Positions 49,802 to 60,725 of a stretch of 64,000 bases of DNA are shown piece after piece. A program made the position numbers and the translations under genes. Every line of letters begins with the position of its first letter. The first letter of the stretch is position 1. This stretch comes from Actinomadura oligospora ATCC 43269 (GTDB taxonomy: Bacteria > Actinomycetota > Actinomycetes > Streptosporangiales > Streptosporangiaceae). The stretch covers positions 980,563 through 1,044,562 of the forward strand of contig NZ_JADG01000004.1 of assembly GCF_000518265.1 (NCBI RefSeq), given 5' to 3'. The notes below the pieces were generated by a model, which had not been told where the DNA came from, did no database searches, and worked only from the letters and a program-made list of their open reading frames with translations.

Positions 49802-49836
49802 CTGCACTGAAGGTTCTTCTGTGGATAACTCGTGGG

Positions 49837-50352
49837 TCAGCGTGGCTCGAGGGCCCCGGCCAGCTGGTCCAGGAACTGGTCCACGTCCCGCTCGGCATAG
49901 GCGAGGTTGAGGCGGGCGGTCCGGAAGGTCACCTCACGCACGTCGCGGGCCGTGACCGGGGCCTGCTTGCCGCGCAGGCCCGCGATGACCCGGTCCAGGA
50001 AGGCGTCCACGTCCGTCATGACATAGCCGCCGCGAGCCACAGACCTGGGGAAACGCGCGTTCTGGACCCACGAGATCAGCCATTCGGTCTGAACCCGCGG
50101 ACGCCGTTGCCGACCGCCGGAAGAAGTTGACGTGGCCCGGAGCCGCAGGATGCACTCGTGCAGCATCGCGTCCACCGCTTTGCGGTCGTATCCGCGCATG
50201 ACCACGTTGAAGCGAGCGTCGCGGACGTCGTCCGCGGTCAGCCGCGGCCCGCTCCCCTCCAGGGCCGCGCGAACGCGTCCGACCAGTACGTCCACCTGGG
50301 CGCGGTCGTATCCGCGCATGGCCACGGGAAAGCCCTCGGCTGTCGCCGTCAC
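49837..50352 (-). CDS. Protein of repeated DivIVA-type modules
   Basis: 171 residues from the GTG at 50352 (AAGGAG 7 nt upstream). Four ~25-residue modules of the DivIVA membrane-targeting type: FPVAMRGYDRAQVDVLVGRV, FNVVMRGYDRKAVDAMLHEC, then a diverged GGYVMTDVDAFLDRVIAGL and LAYAERDVDQFLDQLAGAL. No long coiled coil, so it is not a classical DivIVA/Wag31. Probably peripheral membrane; role in polar growth is conjecture. Lies downstream of rlmN in the same direction. Confidence 0.8.
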   Translation of the reverse strand: MTATAEGFPVAMRGYDRAQVDVLVGRVRAALEGSGPRLTADDVRDARFNVVMRGYDRKAVDAMLHECILRLRATSTSSGGRQRRPRVQTEWLISWVQNARFPRSVARGGYVMTDVDAFLDRVIAGLRGKQAPVTARDVREVTFRTARLNLAYAERDVDQFLDQLAGALEPR

Positions 50353-50385
50353 CGGCGTTCTCCTTCCGGGGCGCGCGGCCGGGGC

Positions 50386-51525
50386 TCAGTCCTTGGTGGA
50401 CGCGGCGAGCTGGCCGCAGGCGCCGTCGATCTCGCGCCCGCGCGTGTCGCGGACCGTGACCGGAACCCCGTGGGCCTCCAGCCTGCGGACGAACTCGCGC
50501 TCGTCCTCGGGCCGGGAGGCGGTCCACTTGGAGCCCGGCGTGGGGTTCAACGGGATCAGATTGACGTGCACGAGGTGCCCGCGCAAGAGGCGGCCGAGGA
50601 GGTCGCCCCGCCACGCCTGGTCGTTCACGTCCTTGATCAGCGCGTACTCGATGGAGACACGGCGTCCCGACCGTTCCGCGTAGGCCCACGCGGCGTCCAG
50701 GACCTCCGAGACCTTCCAGCGGTTGTTGATCGGGACGAGGTCGTCGCGCAGCTCGTCGTCAGGGGCGTGCAAGGAGACCGCGAGCCGGACCGACATGTCC
50801 TCGGCGGCGAGCTTCTCGATCGCGGGCACGAGGCCGACCGTCGAGACCGTGACCGAGCGCTGGGAGATGCCGAGTCCGCCGGGGGCCGGGTCCGTGATAC
50901 GCCGGACGGCGCCGATCACGGACTTGTAGTTGGCCAGCGGCTCGCCCATGCCCATGAAGACGATGTTGGAGACACGTCCGGGGCCGCCGGCAACGCGTCC
51001 ACGGGCCATCGCTCGTGCGCCCGCGGCCACCTGCTCCACGATCTCGGCGGTCGAGAGGTTCCGGGTAAGGCCCGCCTGCCCGGTGGCACAGAACGGACAG
51101 TTCATGCCACATCCGGCCTGTGACGACACGCACATCGTGGCCCGGTCGGGGTAGCGCATGAGCACCGACTCGAACAGGACCCCGTCGAACGCCTTCCAGA
51201 CGGTCTTCAGCGTCCTGCCATCGTCGCAGGCGAGTTCACGGACCGGATCGAGGAGTTTGGGCAGCAGCGCGCCCACCAGCCGCTCCCGGAGGGGGGCGGG
51301 CAGGTCGGTCATCTGCTCGGGGTCGTCCTCCAGCCGCGCGAAGTAGTGCCGGGACAGCTGGTCGGCCCGGAACGGCTTCTCACCGAGCTCGGCGACGGCC
51401 TCGCGCCGCTCGGCGGCGGTCAGATCGGCGAGGTGGCGCGGCGGCTTGCCCCGGCGCGGAGCGGCGAAGACGAGCTTCGGCGGGGTCTTCTTAGCGGTGG
51501 CGGCCGGTTCGGCGGTGGCAGACAT
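50386..51525 (-). CDS. rlmN: Dual-specificity 23S rRNA/tRNA adenine-C2 methyltransferase RlmN
   Basis: 379 residues. Radical SAM cluster [11 protein letters not shown] (CxxxCxxC), [33 protein letters not shown], and the two methylation cysteines, in SSQAGC region and IDGACGQL at the C-terminus. Methylates A2503 of 23S rRNA and A37 of some tRNAs. Complete, normal length. Confidence 0.95.
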   Translation of the reverse strand: MSATAEPAATAKKTPPKLVFAAPRRGKPPRHLADLTAAERREAVAELGEKPFRADQLSRHYFARLEDDPEQMTDLPAPLRERLVGALLPKLLDPVRELACDDGRTLKTVWKAFDGVLFESVLMRYPDRATMCVSSQAGCGMNCPFCATGQAGLTRNLSTAEIVEQVAAGARAMARGRVAGGPGRVSNIVFMGMGEPLANYKSVIGAVRRITDPAPGGLGISQRSVTVSTVGLVPAIEKLAAEDMSVRLAVSLHAPDDELRDDLVPINNRWKVSEVLDAAWAYAERSGRRVSIEYALIKDVNDQAWRGDLLGRLLRGHLVHVNLIPLNPTPGSKWTASRPEDEREFVRRLEAHGVPVTVRDTRGREIDGACGQLAASTKD

Positions 51526-51644
51526 GGTTCATCCAGTGTCGCAAACCCCGGCCTATGCCTTGGCCAATCTGGACCCAGCCGCCCTGAGCATTCGCCCATC
51601 GGAGGTCCCGGGCAGGCCCAACACCCCTGACAGAGCCGCCAAGG

Positions 51645-52316
51645 CTACGGAGTCGGGTCGTCCGCCCAGGCGTTGCGGACGTGCCGCAGGTGGTGGTCCA
51701 TGGCGGCGGACGCGGCAGAAGGGTCACCTGAGGCGATCGTGTCCAGCAGCTCCAGATGCTCGCGCGCGTAAAAGCCGAGCTCCTGACTCTGGGCGAGCTT
51801 AGGCACTCCGTATAGGCGGGAGCGGTAGCGAAGCCTTTCGACAACCTCGATCAGGTGACGGTTGCCGGCCAGAGCCAGCAGTTCCAGATGGAACGCATGA
51901 TCAGCCTCGATGTAGGCGATGGTGTCACCACGCTCGGCCGCATCCACGATGGCCTCGGCCATGGGGCGCAGCGCCGCAATCCGCTCCGCAGGAACGGATT
52001 CGGCCACCTTGCCGACGGTGGGCACCTCGATCAGGGTGCGGACGGCCGTGATCTCGTCCAGATCGCGGGCGGTCAGCTCGGTCACCCGGAAGCCCTTGTT
52101 GCGGACGGCCGTGACCAGCCCTTCCTTCGCGAGGTCGAGCATCGCCTCGCGCACAGGCGTGGCGGAGACCCCGAACCGCTCGGCCAGCACCGGCGCGGAG
52201 TAGACGACCCCGGGTCGCATCTCCCCCGCGACCAGGGCGGCGCGCAGTGCCTCGGCGATCTCCTCCCGGACGTTCGGGCGGGCCCCGACCGCGGGCAGGT
52301 TCGGCGTTTCGGTCAC
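51645..52316 (-). CDS. FadR-type GntR regulator
   Basis: 223 residues from the GTG at 52316 (GAAGGAG 5 nt upstream). Winged HTH (NVREEIAEALRAALVAGEMRPG; FGVSATPVREAMLDLAKEGLV) and an FCD effector domain (EADHAFHLELLALAGNRHLIEVVERLR; HLELLDTIASGDPSAASAAMDHHL) with potential metal-ligand Asp/His. Divergent from the aminopeptidase P gene across overlapping palindromes, so it likely regulates itself and perhaps that gene. Confidence 0.9.
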   Translation of the reverse strand: MTETPNLPAVGARPNVREEIAEALRAALVAGEMRPGVVYSAPVLAERFGVSATPVREAMLDLAKEGLVTAVRNKGFRVTELTARDLDEITAVRTLIEVPTVGKVAESVPAERIAALRPMAEAIVDAAERGDTIAYIEADHAFHLELLALAGNRHLIEVVERLRYRSRLYGVPKLAQSQELGFYAREHLELLDTIASGDPSAASAAMDHHLRHVRNAWADDPTP

Positions 52317-52347
52317 GGACGCTCCTTCGTTCCCTGGCAGGTAGCGT

Positions 52348-52370
52348 GTCACATTGTGACGCACCGTCAC
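52348..52370. promoter_or_regulatory. Two overlapping palindromes, likely GntR operator
   Basis: GTCACATTGTGAC (52348-52360) and GTGACGCACCGTCAC (52356-52370) are both perfect and share GTGAC. They lie between the divergent starts at 52316 and 52459. A TACAAT box (52386-52391) just to the right could serve the aminopeptidase gene; TTGTGA with CACGCT could serve the regulator gene. FadR-type operators are typically of this size. Confidence 0.7.
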
Positions 52371-52458
52371 AACACGGCCGGGTCATACAATGTGAAATGT
52401 TACAGTGCGGCCATCACCCCTCACCTGGCCTTCACCCAGGTCGCCCGAAGGGACGCCC

Positions 52459-53913
52459 ATGTCTGACGCCGGCATGTCCGACACCGAACGCTTCGCCACC
52501 GGCAGCCACGACCTGCCCGTCTCCCCCGCACTGGCCGAGTACTTCAGCCATTCGTGGGCCGACACCTCGCACGCGCCCGTGCCCCTCGACTCCGCGCCAT
52601 ATGCGGAGAAGCGCCGGGCCGCACTTTCGGACCGTTTCCCGGGTGAACGCCTTGTCATCCCCGCGGGAGGGCTGAAGGTCCGCAGCAACGACAGCGACTA
52701 CGCCTTCCGCCCGCATTCGGCGTTCGTCCACCTCACAGGTGACACCGGCCTCGGGGCGGTCCCGGATTCGGTTCTGGTCCTGGAGCCCACCGGCAACGGC
52801 CACGAAGCCACGCTCTTCACGCACCCGCGTTCACCTCGCGACACCGGCGAGTTCTACCGGGACCGCCGTCACGGCGAATTCTGGGTCGGCCGACGCCGCA
52901 CCTTGGCGGAGCTTCAGGCCACGCTGCAAATTGAGGGTGCGTCCAGGGAGAAGCTGGCGGACGCTCTGCGCGGGCGTGAAGTGCCGACACGCGTAATGCG
53001 CGGAATCGACGCCGACGTGGACGGCCTTGCCTCCACCCACTCCAACCCGGCGGCCGACCATGAACTGGCCTCTTTCGTCTCCGAACTGCGGCTCGTCAAG
53101 GACGACTGGGAGGTCGCGCAGCTCGCCGCGGCAGTCGACTACACGACGCTTGGATTCCGGGACGTCGTGACCGCGCTGCCCAAGGCGCTCGCGCACCGAC
53201 GCGGCGAGCGGTGGGTCGAGGGCCAGTTCAACATGCGCGCGCGTCTCGAGGGCAACGGCGTCGGCTACGAGACGATCGCGGCCGCCGGCTCGCACGCGTG
53301 CGTCCTGCACTGGATCCGTAACGACGGCCCGCTGCGGCCCGGTGAACTCCTTCTGCTGGACGCGGGCGTCGAGACCGACAGCCTCTACACCGCCGACATC
53401 ACCCGCACCCTGCCGATCTCGGGGAAGTTCACCCCAGAGCAACGGCGCGTGTACGAGCTCGTCTATCGCGCGCAGGAGGCGGGAATCGCGGCCGTTAAGC
53501 CCGGGGCCCGGTTCCGCGACTTCCACCTCGCCGCTATGCGGGTCATCGCGGAAGGGCTGGAAGACTGGGGAATCATCCCGGACGCCGAGGCCGCCCTCGA
53601 CCCCGAATCCGGCATCTACCGCCGCTACACGCTTTGCAGCAGCGGTCACATGCTCGGAATGGACGTTCACGACTGCGCCAAGGCGCGCGCGGAGACCTAC
53701 CTGGACGGCGTCCTCGAACCCGGCCACGTCCTCACCGTGGAACCCGGCCTTTACCTTCAGCCAGACGACCTGACCCTGCCGGAAGAACTGCGCGGGATCG
53801 GCGTCCGCATCGAGGACGACCTCGTCGTCACCGAAGGCGGTTCGCGGCTGCTGTCGTCCGAACTTCCCCGTCACCCGGACGACATCGAAAGCTGGATGGC
53901 GTCCCTTATGTGA
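52459..53913 (+). CDS. pepP: Xaa-Pro aminopeptidase (aminopeptidase P)
   Basis: 484 residues from the ATG at 52459 (AAGGGA 7 nt upstream). N-terminal AMP_N domain (YAEKRRAALSDRFPGERLVIPAG), then the pita-bread peptidase with all five metal ligands visible: Asp in LLLDAGVETD and YTADITRT, His in CSSGHMLGMDVHD, Glu in VLTVEPGLY and VRIEDDLVV. Removes N-terminal residues preceding proline. Cytoplasmic, normal length. Confidence 0.95.
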   Translation: MSDAGMSDTERFATGSHDLPVSPALAEYFSHSWADTSHAPVPLDSAPYAEKRRAALSDRFPGERLVIPAGGLKVRSNDSDYAFRPHSAFVHLTGDTGLGAVPDSVLVLEPTGNGHEATLFTHPRSPRDTGEFYRDRRHGEFWVGRRRTLAELQATLQIEGASREKLADALRGREVPTRVMRGIDADVDGLASTHSNPAADHELASFVSELRLVKDDWEVAQLAAAVDYTTLGFRDVVTALPKALAHRRGERWVEGQFNMRARLEGNGVGYETIAAAGSHACVLHWIRNDGPLRPGELLLLDAGVETDSLYTADITRTLPISGKFTPEQRRVYELVYRAQEAGIAAVKPGARFRDFHLAAMRVIAEGLEDWGIIPDAEAALDPESGIYRRYTLCSSGHMLGMDVHDCAKARAETYLDGVLEPGHVLTVEPGLYLQPDDLTLPEELRGIGVRIEDDLVVTEGGSRLLSSELPRHPDDIESWMASLM

Positions 53914-53941
53914 ACTCCCCCGCCTCTCGGCTGACCAAAGC

Positions 53942-53974
53942 GAACGGCCTCCCCGGTTCTCGGGGAGGCCGTTC
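53942..53974 (+). terminator. Terminator of the aminopeptidase P gene
   Basis: GAACGGCCTCCCCG pairs perfectly (14 bp) with CGGGGAGGCCGTTC across GTTCT, 28 bp after the stop, followed by CCTCATG. Confidence 0.85.
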
Positions 53975-54047
53975 CTCATGGGGCCGGGCCGTTGGTGAGG
54001 CCCGGAATTCGTAGGCAGAGCCTGGGCAGAACAGCTCGGCTCATGCG

Positions 54048-54092
54048 CGTGTGAGGCCGGGGCCCGCCCCGTTTGGACCCCGGCCTCACACG
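54048..54092 (-). terminator. Terminator of the tripeptidyl-peptidase-like gene
   Basis: Perfect 15-bp stem, CGTGTGAGGCCGGGG (54048-54062) with CCCCGGCCTCACACG (54078-54092), just past the stop at 54095. Together with the 53942 hairpin it insulates the convergent pair. Confidence 0.85.
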
Positions 54093-54094
54093 GG

Positions 54095-55684
54095 TCAGCG
54101 GATCCGGTACTCGTCCAGAGGACGGGCCGACTCGCCCGGCTGCGCGGCCTTGGCCACACCGACCCACGTAGGCGTGGGGTCGGGCGACTTGGCGCACCGA
54201 AGGTCCACCAGTCCCCGGTTCTTGGGAAGCGTACCGTCGCGCAGGTATTCGATCAGGGGTTTGTCGAGACAGGCGTTACCCGCGAGCGTGATGGCGTGGC
54301 GGCCGCCGCCCTGCTCGACGACGAAGCGCGAATTCGGCATGGCCTTGGCCATCTCCACGCCGCCCTGGTAGACGGTCGCGGCGTCCTCGGTCGCTTGGAA
54401 CAGCAGCGCCGTGGGCAGCCCCTTGCCCGTGATGCGCGGGCGCTCGCCGCCCTTGCCCGCCCAGAAGACGCATGCGGCGTTGTACCACATGTTCGAATAC
54501 GTGTAGAAGTGCGCCTTCTTGTCGATCCGGGCCTGGTCCTGACGCCAGAAGTTCCAGTCCCGGGGCCACGTGCTGTCGCTGCACTGCACAGCGTTGTAGA
54601 GGTCGAAGGCGTCGTCGCTGGGGTCCGGTGCGGCGTACCTGTCGTAGGCGACACGCAGCGGACCAGCGTCCTTGCTGTTGGTGTAGGCGGCGAGGACGGT
54701 CGCCAGGCGCGGCCACTTGGCCGGGTCGTAGCCCCCAGCGAGCTGAGTATCGTCCCATTCGTCGGCACCGATCTTGCCGTCCACCGGGGTCTTCCCCAGG
54801 GACGCGCGCATGGCGTACCACTTGCGCTCGATGTCCGAGGCGTCGGTGCCTAGGTGATAGACGCCGTCGGCCTTCGCGGCCCATTCGGTGAACGCCTTGA
54901 AGCGCTTCTCGTGCTGGAGATCCTGCCGGACGTTCTGCTCGTACCAGCTGATGTGCGGACCGACGATGCTGTCCAGGACGAGCCGCTTCACATGACTCGG
55001 ATACATCGCGCCGTAAGTGGACCCAAGGGTCGTTCCATAGGACCAGCCGAAGAAGCTGATTTTCTTGGCTCCCATGGCCTGCCTGATGTCGTCCATGTCC
55101 CGGACGATGTCGACCGTGCGGAGGTGCGGCAGTAGGTCGGCGTACTTGGAGGCACAGTCGGCCGCATATCCAGCGGCCTTCCGCAGCCAGGTCTGTTCGG
55201 TACCGGCACTGGGCTGGTAGTCAGGACGCGGACCGTCAAAGTAGTTCGGGTCGCACGCCATGTGCGGTTCGCTGCTTTGGGTACCGCGAAGGTCGAAACC
55301 GATCCAGTCATAGGACGCGGCCACGTCCGCGGGCATTTTCGTGGGAACCCACGGCGCCATCCACAGGCCACTGATGCCCGGACCGCCCGGATTGAGCAGG
55401 ATCGGCCCCTGCTGCTTGTCGACCGGGGCGGTCGCGGGAAGCCGGTTCACCGCGATCTTGATCTTCGGACCGCCCGGCCGGGAGTGGTCGAGCGGGACCT
55501 CGAGCTTGGCGCACAGCAAGCGCGGATTGTTGGTGTCGCCGCAGGACTTCCAGTCCAGGTGCGGGCGGTACCCGGCCGTCCCCGAGGGGGCACGGCCCGG
55601 TGCGGCCTGAGCGGGCATGGCGGCGGCGACCAGGGCGGACGATGCCGCAGCGGCGGTCATCGCCAGCGCGACGGATCTCCTCAT
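54095..55684 (-). CDS. Secreted alpha/beta hydrolase, tripeptidyl-aminopeptidase (TAP) type
   Basis: 529 residues. Sec-type signal peptide (RRSVALAMTAAAASSALVAAAMPAQAA). Alpha/beta hydrolase: oxyanion region LLNPGGPGISGL, nucleophile Ser in FFGWSYGTTLG, and the TAP-like C-terminal domain with LLFQATEDAATVYQGG and catalytic His in GGGRHAITLAGNACLD. Related to Streptomyces SlpD/SlpE and Tap enzymes that cleave tripeptides from secreted proteins. Confidence 0.9.
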   Translation of the reverse strand: MRRSVALAMTAAAASSALVAAAMPAQAAPGRAPSGTAGYRPHLDWKSCGDTNNPRLLCAKLEVPLDHSRPGGPKIKIAVNRLPATAPVDKQQGPILLNPGGPGISGLWMAPWVPTKMPADVAASYDWIGFDLRGTQSSEPHMACDPNYFDGPRPDYQPSAGTEQTWLRKAAGYAADCASKYADLLPHLRTVDIVRDMDDIRQAMGAKKISFFGWSYGTTLGSTYGAMYPSHVKRLVLDSIVGPHISWYEQNVRQDLQHEKRFKAFTEWAAKADGVYHLGTDASDIERKWYAMRASLGKTPVDGKIGADEWDDTQLAGGYDPAKWPRLATVLAAYTNSKDAGPLRVAYDRYAAPDPSDDAFDLYNAVQCSDSTWPRDWNFWRQDQARIDKKAHFYTYSNMWYNAACVFWAGKGGERPRITGKGLPTALLFQATEDAATVYQGGVEMAKAMPNSRFVVEQGGGRHAITLAGNACLDKPLIEYLRDGTLPKNRGLVDLRCAKSPDPTPTWVGVAKAAQPGESARPLDEYRIR

Positions 55685-55837
55685 GCGTCTGTCTCCTCCA
55701 CTGCGCGGAACCGGAACGAGGGAAGGCCCCGCGGGGCCTCATCGGCCCGACAGAAGCATGTGGCAGTGCAATGTCACGCACTACAGCACCGGTGAACCCG
55801 TTGCCGAACCGTGACCAAAGGCCGGAGCCCAACACAA

Positions 55838-55864
55838 AGGCCCCGGGAGTCCCTCCCGGGGCCT
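55838..55864 (-). terminator. Terminator of the cdsA transcript
   Basis: AGGCCCCGGGAG (55838-55849) pairs with CTCCCGGGGCCT (55853-55864), loop TCC, 62 bp past the cdsA stop in its direction. Confidence 0.8.
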
Positions 55865-55926
55865 GTCTTCAGCGGTCTAGCGGGGGCTTCTTCGAGCCCC
55901 CTGCCCTCTGGGGCACGCCGATCTAT

Positions 55927-57072
55927 CTACGCGGGGACGAAAAGCTCCAGTAGAAGCCACACGACTGGAGCCGTGGCGACCAGAGAGTCCAGGCGGTCCA
56001 TGACGCCGCCATGCTCCGGAAGGAGGGTCCCCATGTCCTTGATGCCGAGGTCGCGCTTCAGCATGGACTCGATGAGGTCGCCCACCGTCGCGGTGACCAC
56101 GGCCGCCAGACCGATGACGACGCCCTGCCACCACTGGCCGTCGGCCAGAAGCACGTCCACCAGGACGCCGCCGACCACCATGCAGGTGAGAGCCGATCCG
56201 GTGACGCCCTCCCAGGTCTTCTTGGGGCTGATCGTGGGCGCGAGCTTGTGCTTGCCCAGGAACGACCCCGCGAAGAAGCCTCCGATGTCACTGGCCACCG
56301 TCACCGCGATGAAGATGACGATCCGGTGGTCCCCGTCGTCCGGCTTCATGAGCAGCGCGACGACGCCGCCCATGAGCACCAGGTAACCCACCGCGAAAAC
56401 GCCTGCCGAGACGTCCCGGACATAGCCCTCCGCGCCGTCCACCATGCGCGTGACCATGACCGCCAGCGTGGTCAGCGCGATCACCGCGACGAGCCCGTTG
56501 GTGCCCCACACGTAGGCGACCACCGGCGCGGCCACCATTCCCGCAGCAAGCGGGATGAACGGGACCTCGATCTCGCGTGTGCGGAACGCGTTGGTCAGTT
56601 CCCGCAGGCCCAGCAGCAGGAACGCCACCATGACGACGAGGAAGATCTGCTTGTAGGTGTAGAGCGAGAGCAGGACGAGCGCGCCGAGCGTTCCGCCCAC
56701 ACCGACGGCGATGGGCAGGTTTCGCCCCGACTTCTTCTGCTTCGCCGGTGGCTCCGGAGAACCACCGTCACCCGCGGGATCGCCCTCGTTCACGGGATCG
56801 CCGTCCTCCGTGGAAGCCGCGACAACGGCGGCACGGGTGGAGGCGGACTCGCCCGCCACGCGTGCCTCGGGGGCTTCGCTCGGCATGCCTGAAGCGGCGC
56901 CCGCCTCCGCCGGGGTCTTCCCCGGCTCGGCCTGAGCGCCGCCCGCGTCCGCCTCTGCGGACTCGGTCACCGGACGGTCCGCGCGACCCGCCTCACCAGG
57001 CGGGTCCGCGGAACCGGGGGTGACCGGCTCGTCCGGGGAGCGGGTCGGCTCCCCGGCATTGTCCAGTTCCAT
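55927..57072 (-). CDS. cdsA: Phosphatidate cytidylyltransferase with acidic N-terminal extension
   Basis: 381 residues from the ATG at 57072, overlapping the frr stop by 1 bp. Residues 1-~112 are Ala/Glu/Pro/Asp-rich and presumably disordered. About eight membrane helices follow, with SPKKTWEGVTGS and the family signature near the C-terminus (KRDLGIKDMGTLLPEHGGVMDR pattern, Asp metal ligands). Makes CDP-diacylglycerol for phospholipid synthesis. The extension is longer than in most bacteria. Confidence 0.95.
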   Translation of the reverse strand: MELDNAGEPTRSPDEPVTPGSADPPGEAGRADRPVTESAEADAGGAQAEPGKTPAEAGAASGMPSEAPEARVAGESASTRAAVVAASTEDGDPVNEGDPAGDGGSPEPPAKQKKSGRNLPIAVGVGGTLGALVLLSLYTYKQIFLVVMVAFLLLGLRELTNAFRTREIEVPFIPLAAGMVAAPVVAYVWGTNGLVAVIALTTLAVMVTRMVDGAEGYVRDVSAGVFAVGYLVLMGGVVALLMKPDDGDHRIVIFIAVTVASDIGGFFAGSFLGKHKLAPTISPKKTWEGVTGSALTCMVVGGVLVDVLLADGQWWQGVVIGLAAVVTATVGDLIESMLKRDLGIKDMGTLLPEHGGVMDRLDSLVATAPVVWLLLELFVPA

Positions 57073-57641
57073 CAAACCTCGAGCAGTTCGGCCTTCTTGT
57101 GCTCGAGCAGCTCGTCGATCTGCGCCACATACCGGTGCGTGGCGTCGTCGAGCTCCTTCTCCGCACGCCGGACGTCGTCCTCGCCGGCCTCGCCGTCCTT
57201 GGCGAGCTTGTCGAGGGTGTCCTTGGCGCGGCGCCGGACGTTGCGCACCGACACCCTGGCGTCCTCGGCCTTGCCGCCGGCGACCTTGATGAACTCCTTG
57301 CGGCGCTCCTCCGACAGGTCGGGGAAGACCACGCGGATGACGTTGCCGTCGTTGGACGGGTTCACGCCGAGGTCGCTGTCACGGATCGCGCGCTCGACCG
57401 CCGCCATGGACGACTTGTCGAACACCTGCACGATCACCATGCGCGGCTCGGGCAGGGTGAACGAGGCGAGCTGGTTGATCGGCGTGGGCGTCCCGTAGTA
57501 CTCCGCGGTGATCTTGTTGAACATCGCGGGCGTGACCCGACCGGTGCGGATGGCCTGGAAGTCCTCCTTGGCGACCGCGACCGCCTTCTCCATCTTCTCC
57601 TCGGCCTCGAGGAGGGTCTCGTCGATCACTTCGACTCCCAT
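57072..57641 (-). CDS. frr: Ribosome recycling factor
   Basis: 189 residues, complete. [40 protein letters not shown], and C-terminal [20 protein letters not shown] match the three-helix bundle family. Splits post-termination ribosomes with EF-G. Located between pyrH (21-bp gap) and cdsA. Confidence 0.97.
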   Translation of the reverse strand: MGVEVIDETLLEAEEKMEKAVAVAKEDFQAIRTGRVTPAMFNKITAEYYGTPTPINQLASFTLPEPRMVIVQVFDKSSMAAVERAIRDSDLGVNPSNDGNVIRVVFPDLSEERRKEFIKVAGGKAEDARVSVRNVRRRAKDTLDKLAKDGEAGEDDVRRAEKELDDATHRYVAQIDELLEHKKAELLEV

Positions 57642-57662
57642 GTCATCCGATGGTCCGTACCG

Positions 57663-59373
<1,711 letters not shown>

Positions 59374-59414
59374 CGCTCTTCGCTTCTCTCGTCAGTGGTC
59401 GTGGTGCCCATGGC

Positions 59415-59456
59415 GATCCCCGGCGGCCGCCTCGGACGGGCGGCGCACCGGGGATC
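59415..59456 (-). promoter_or_regulatory. Intercistronic hairpin between rpsB and tsf
   Basis: GATCCCCGG (59415-59423) pairs with CCGGGGATC (59448-59456); the centre can pair further (CGGCGGCC with GGGCGGCG imperfectly). In many bacteria an attenuator at this place sets the S2/EF-Ts ratio. Confidence 0.6.
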
Positions 59457-59462
59457 AGGGGC

Positions 59463-60419
59463 TCAGGACTGGTCGGACTCGGCCGGCTTCTCGGCGGCCT
59501 CGACCTCGGCCTCAGCCTCGGCCGGCTTCTCAGTCGCCTCGGCCTGGACGGCGCGCTCGGTCTCGGCGGCGCTCTGGACCTCGGTGGCGCCACCCTCCTC
59601 GGCGCGGGCCTCGGCCTTGACCTCCTCGGCGGGCTTGCCCTCGAGCAGGTCCCGCTCCCACTCGGCCAGCGGCTCGGCGGCGGCGCCGCCCTCGGCCGGC
59701 TTCTCGTCGCCGCCCTGGGCGGCGCCCGCGCGGGCGATCAGGCCGTCGGCGACGGCGTCGGCGACCACGCGGGTCAGCATCGCGACCGAGCGGATGGCGT
59801 CGTCGTTGCCCGGGATCGGGTAGTCGACCTCGTCCGGGTCGCAGTTGGTGTCCAGGATGGCCACGACCGGGATGCCGAGCTTCTTCGCCTCGTTGACGGC
59901 GATGTGCTCCTTCTTGGTGTCCACGATCCAGATGGCGGAGGGGACCTTCGCCATGTCGCGGATACCGCCGAGGGTGCGCTCCAGCTTGTCCTTCTCGCGA
60001 CGCAGGCCGAGCAGCTCCTTCTTGGTCATGCCGGAGCCGGCCACGTCGTCGTAGTTGATCTCCTCCAGCTCCTTGAGCCGGGTGAGCCGCTTGTGGACGG
60101 TGGAGAAGTTGGTGAGCATGCCGCCCAGCCAGCGCTGGTTGACGTAGGGCATCCCGACCCGCGTGGCCTGCTCGGCGATGGCCTCCTGGGCCTGCTTCTT
60201 GGTGCCGACGAACAGGATGGTGCCGCCGTGCGCGACCGTCGCCTTGACGAACTCGTAGGCGCGGTCGATGTAGGACAGCGACTGCTGCAGGTCGATGATG
60301 TAGATGCCGTTGCGCTCGGTGAGGATGAAGCGCTTCATCTTCGGGTTCCACCGGCGGGTCTGGTGGCCGAAGTGGACGCCGCTCTCGAGGAGCTGCCGCA
60401 TGGTGACGACGGGAGCCAT
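59463..60419 (-). CDS. rpsB: 30S ribosomal protein S2 with acidic tail
   Basis: 318 residues from the ATG at 60419 (AGGAGA 9 nt upstream). [43 protein letters not shown] and [19 protein letters not shown] are canonical. The C-terminal ~85 residues are Ala/Glu-rich with AEKPAE-like repeats, longer than E. coli S2 (241 residues), as seen in several actinobacteria. Confidence 0.97.
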   Translation of the reverse strand: MAPVVTMRQLLESGVHFGHQTRRWNPKMKRFILTERNGIYIIDLQQSLSYIDRAYEFVKATVAHGGTILFVGTKKQAQEAIAEQATRVGMPYVNQRWLGGMLTNFSTVHKRLTRLKELEEINYDDVAGSGMTKKELLGLRREKDKLERTLGGIRDMAKVPSAIWIVDTKKEHIAVNEAKKLGIPVVAILDTNCDPDEVDYPIPGNDDAIRSVAMLTRVVADAVADGLIARAGAAQGGDEKPAEGGAAAEPLAEWERDLLEGKPAEEVKAEARAEEGGATEVQSAAETERAVQAEATEKPAEAEAEVEAAEKPAESDQS

Positions 60420-60725
60420 AGCCCGTGTTCTCCTGTCCGGCCCGGCCTTGTGGGGCGGGGCCACGTCTCGGTTGGTTACCTGCGCCCGGACACTGCCCCA
60501 CCGCCGCAGACGACGGACCGAGAGGCCGGTGCCCCACACCAGGTGGCGAGCGGGCGCGTGAATTCGGCCGCCCGGGGATGACCACCGTGCGACCGTTTCC
60601 CAAGTCTACGGGATGACGGGACCTGACGAGGAACCAACCGCCCATCACGGCCCGTCGCGGCCGAGGTTATCCACAGAATCGGCCTGCCCTGGCGGGTCCG
60701 GCTCTGGACTGGGCACCCTCGGTCC
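60420..60725. other. rpsB leader and divergent upstream region
   Basis: 306 bp without a gene. TAGACT on the minus strand (60608-60603) is a likely -10 for rpsB, giving a ~180-nt leader able to fold around GC-rich segments, perhaps for autogenous S2 control. A DnaA-box-like TTATCCACAG lies at 60667-60676. The M23 gene starts at 60726. Confidence 0.5.

Noticed and set aside
34276..49832. TCTGTGGAGAACTAG (34276) versus TCTGTGGATAACTCG (49818) as AICE attL/attR
   Set aside because: 13 of 15 bases match and the positions are attractive. But the right copy is the inverted form of a TTATCCACAGA word that also occurs at 60667 and 63107, so it is more likely a recurrent DnaA-box-type motif. Not strong enough to set the ends.
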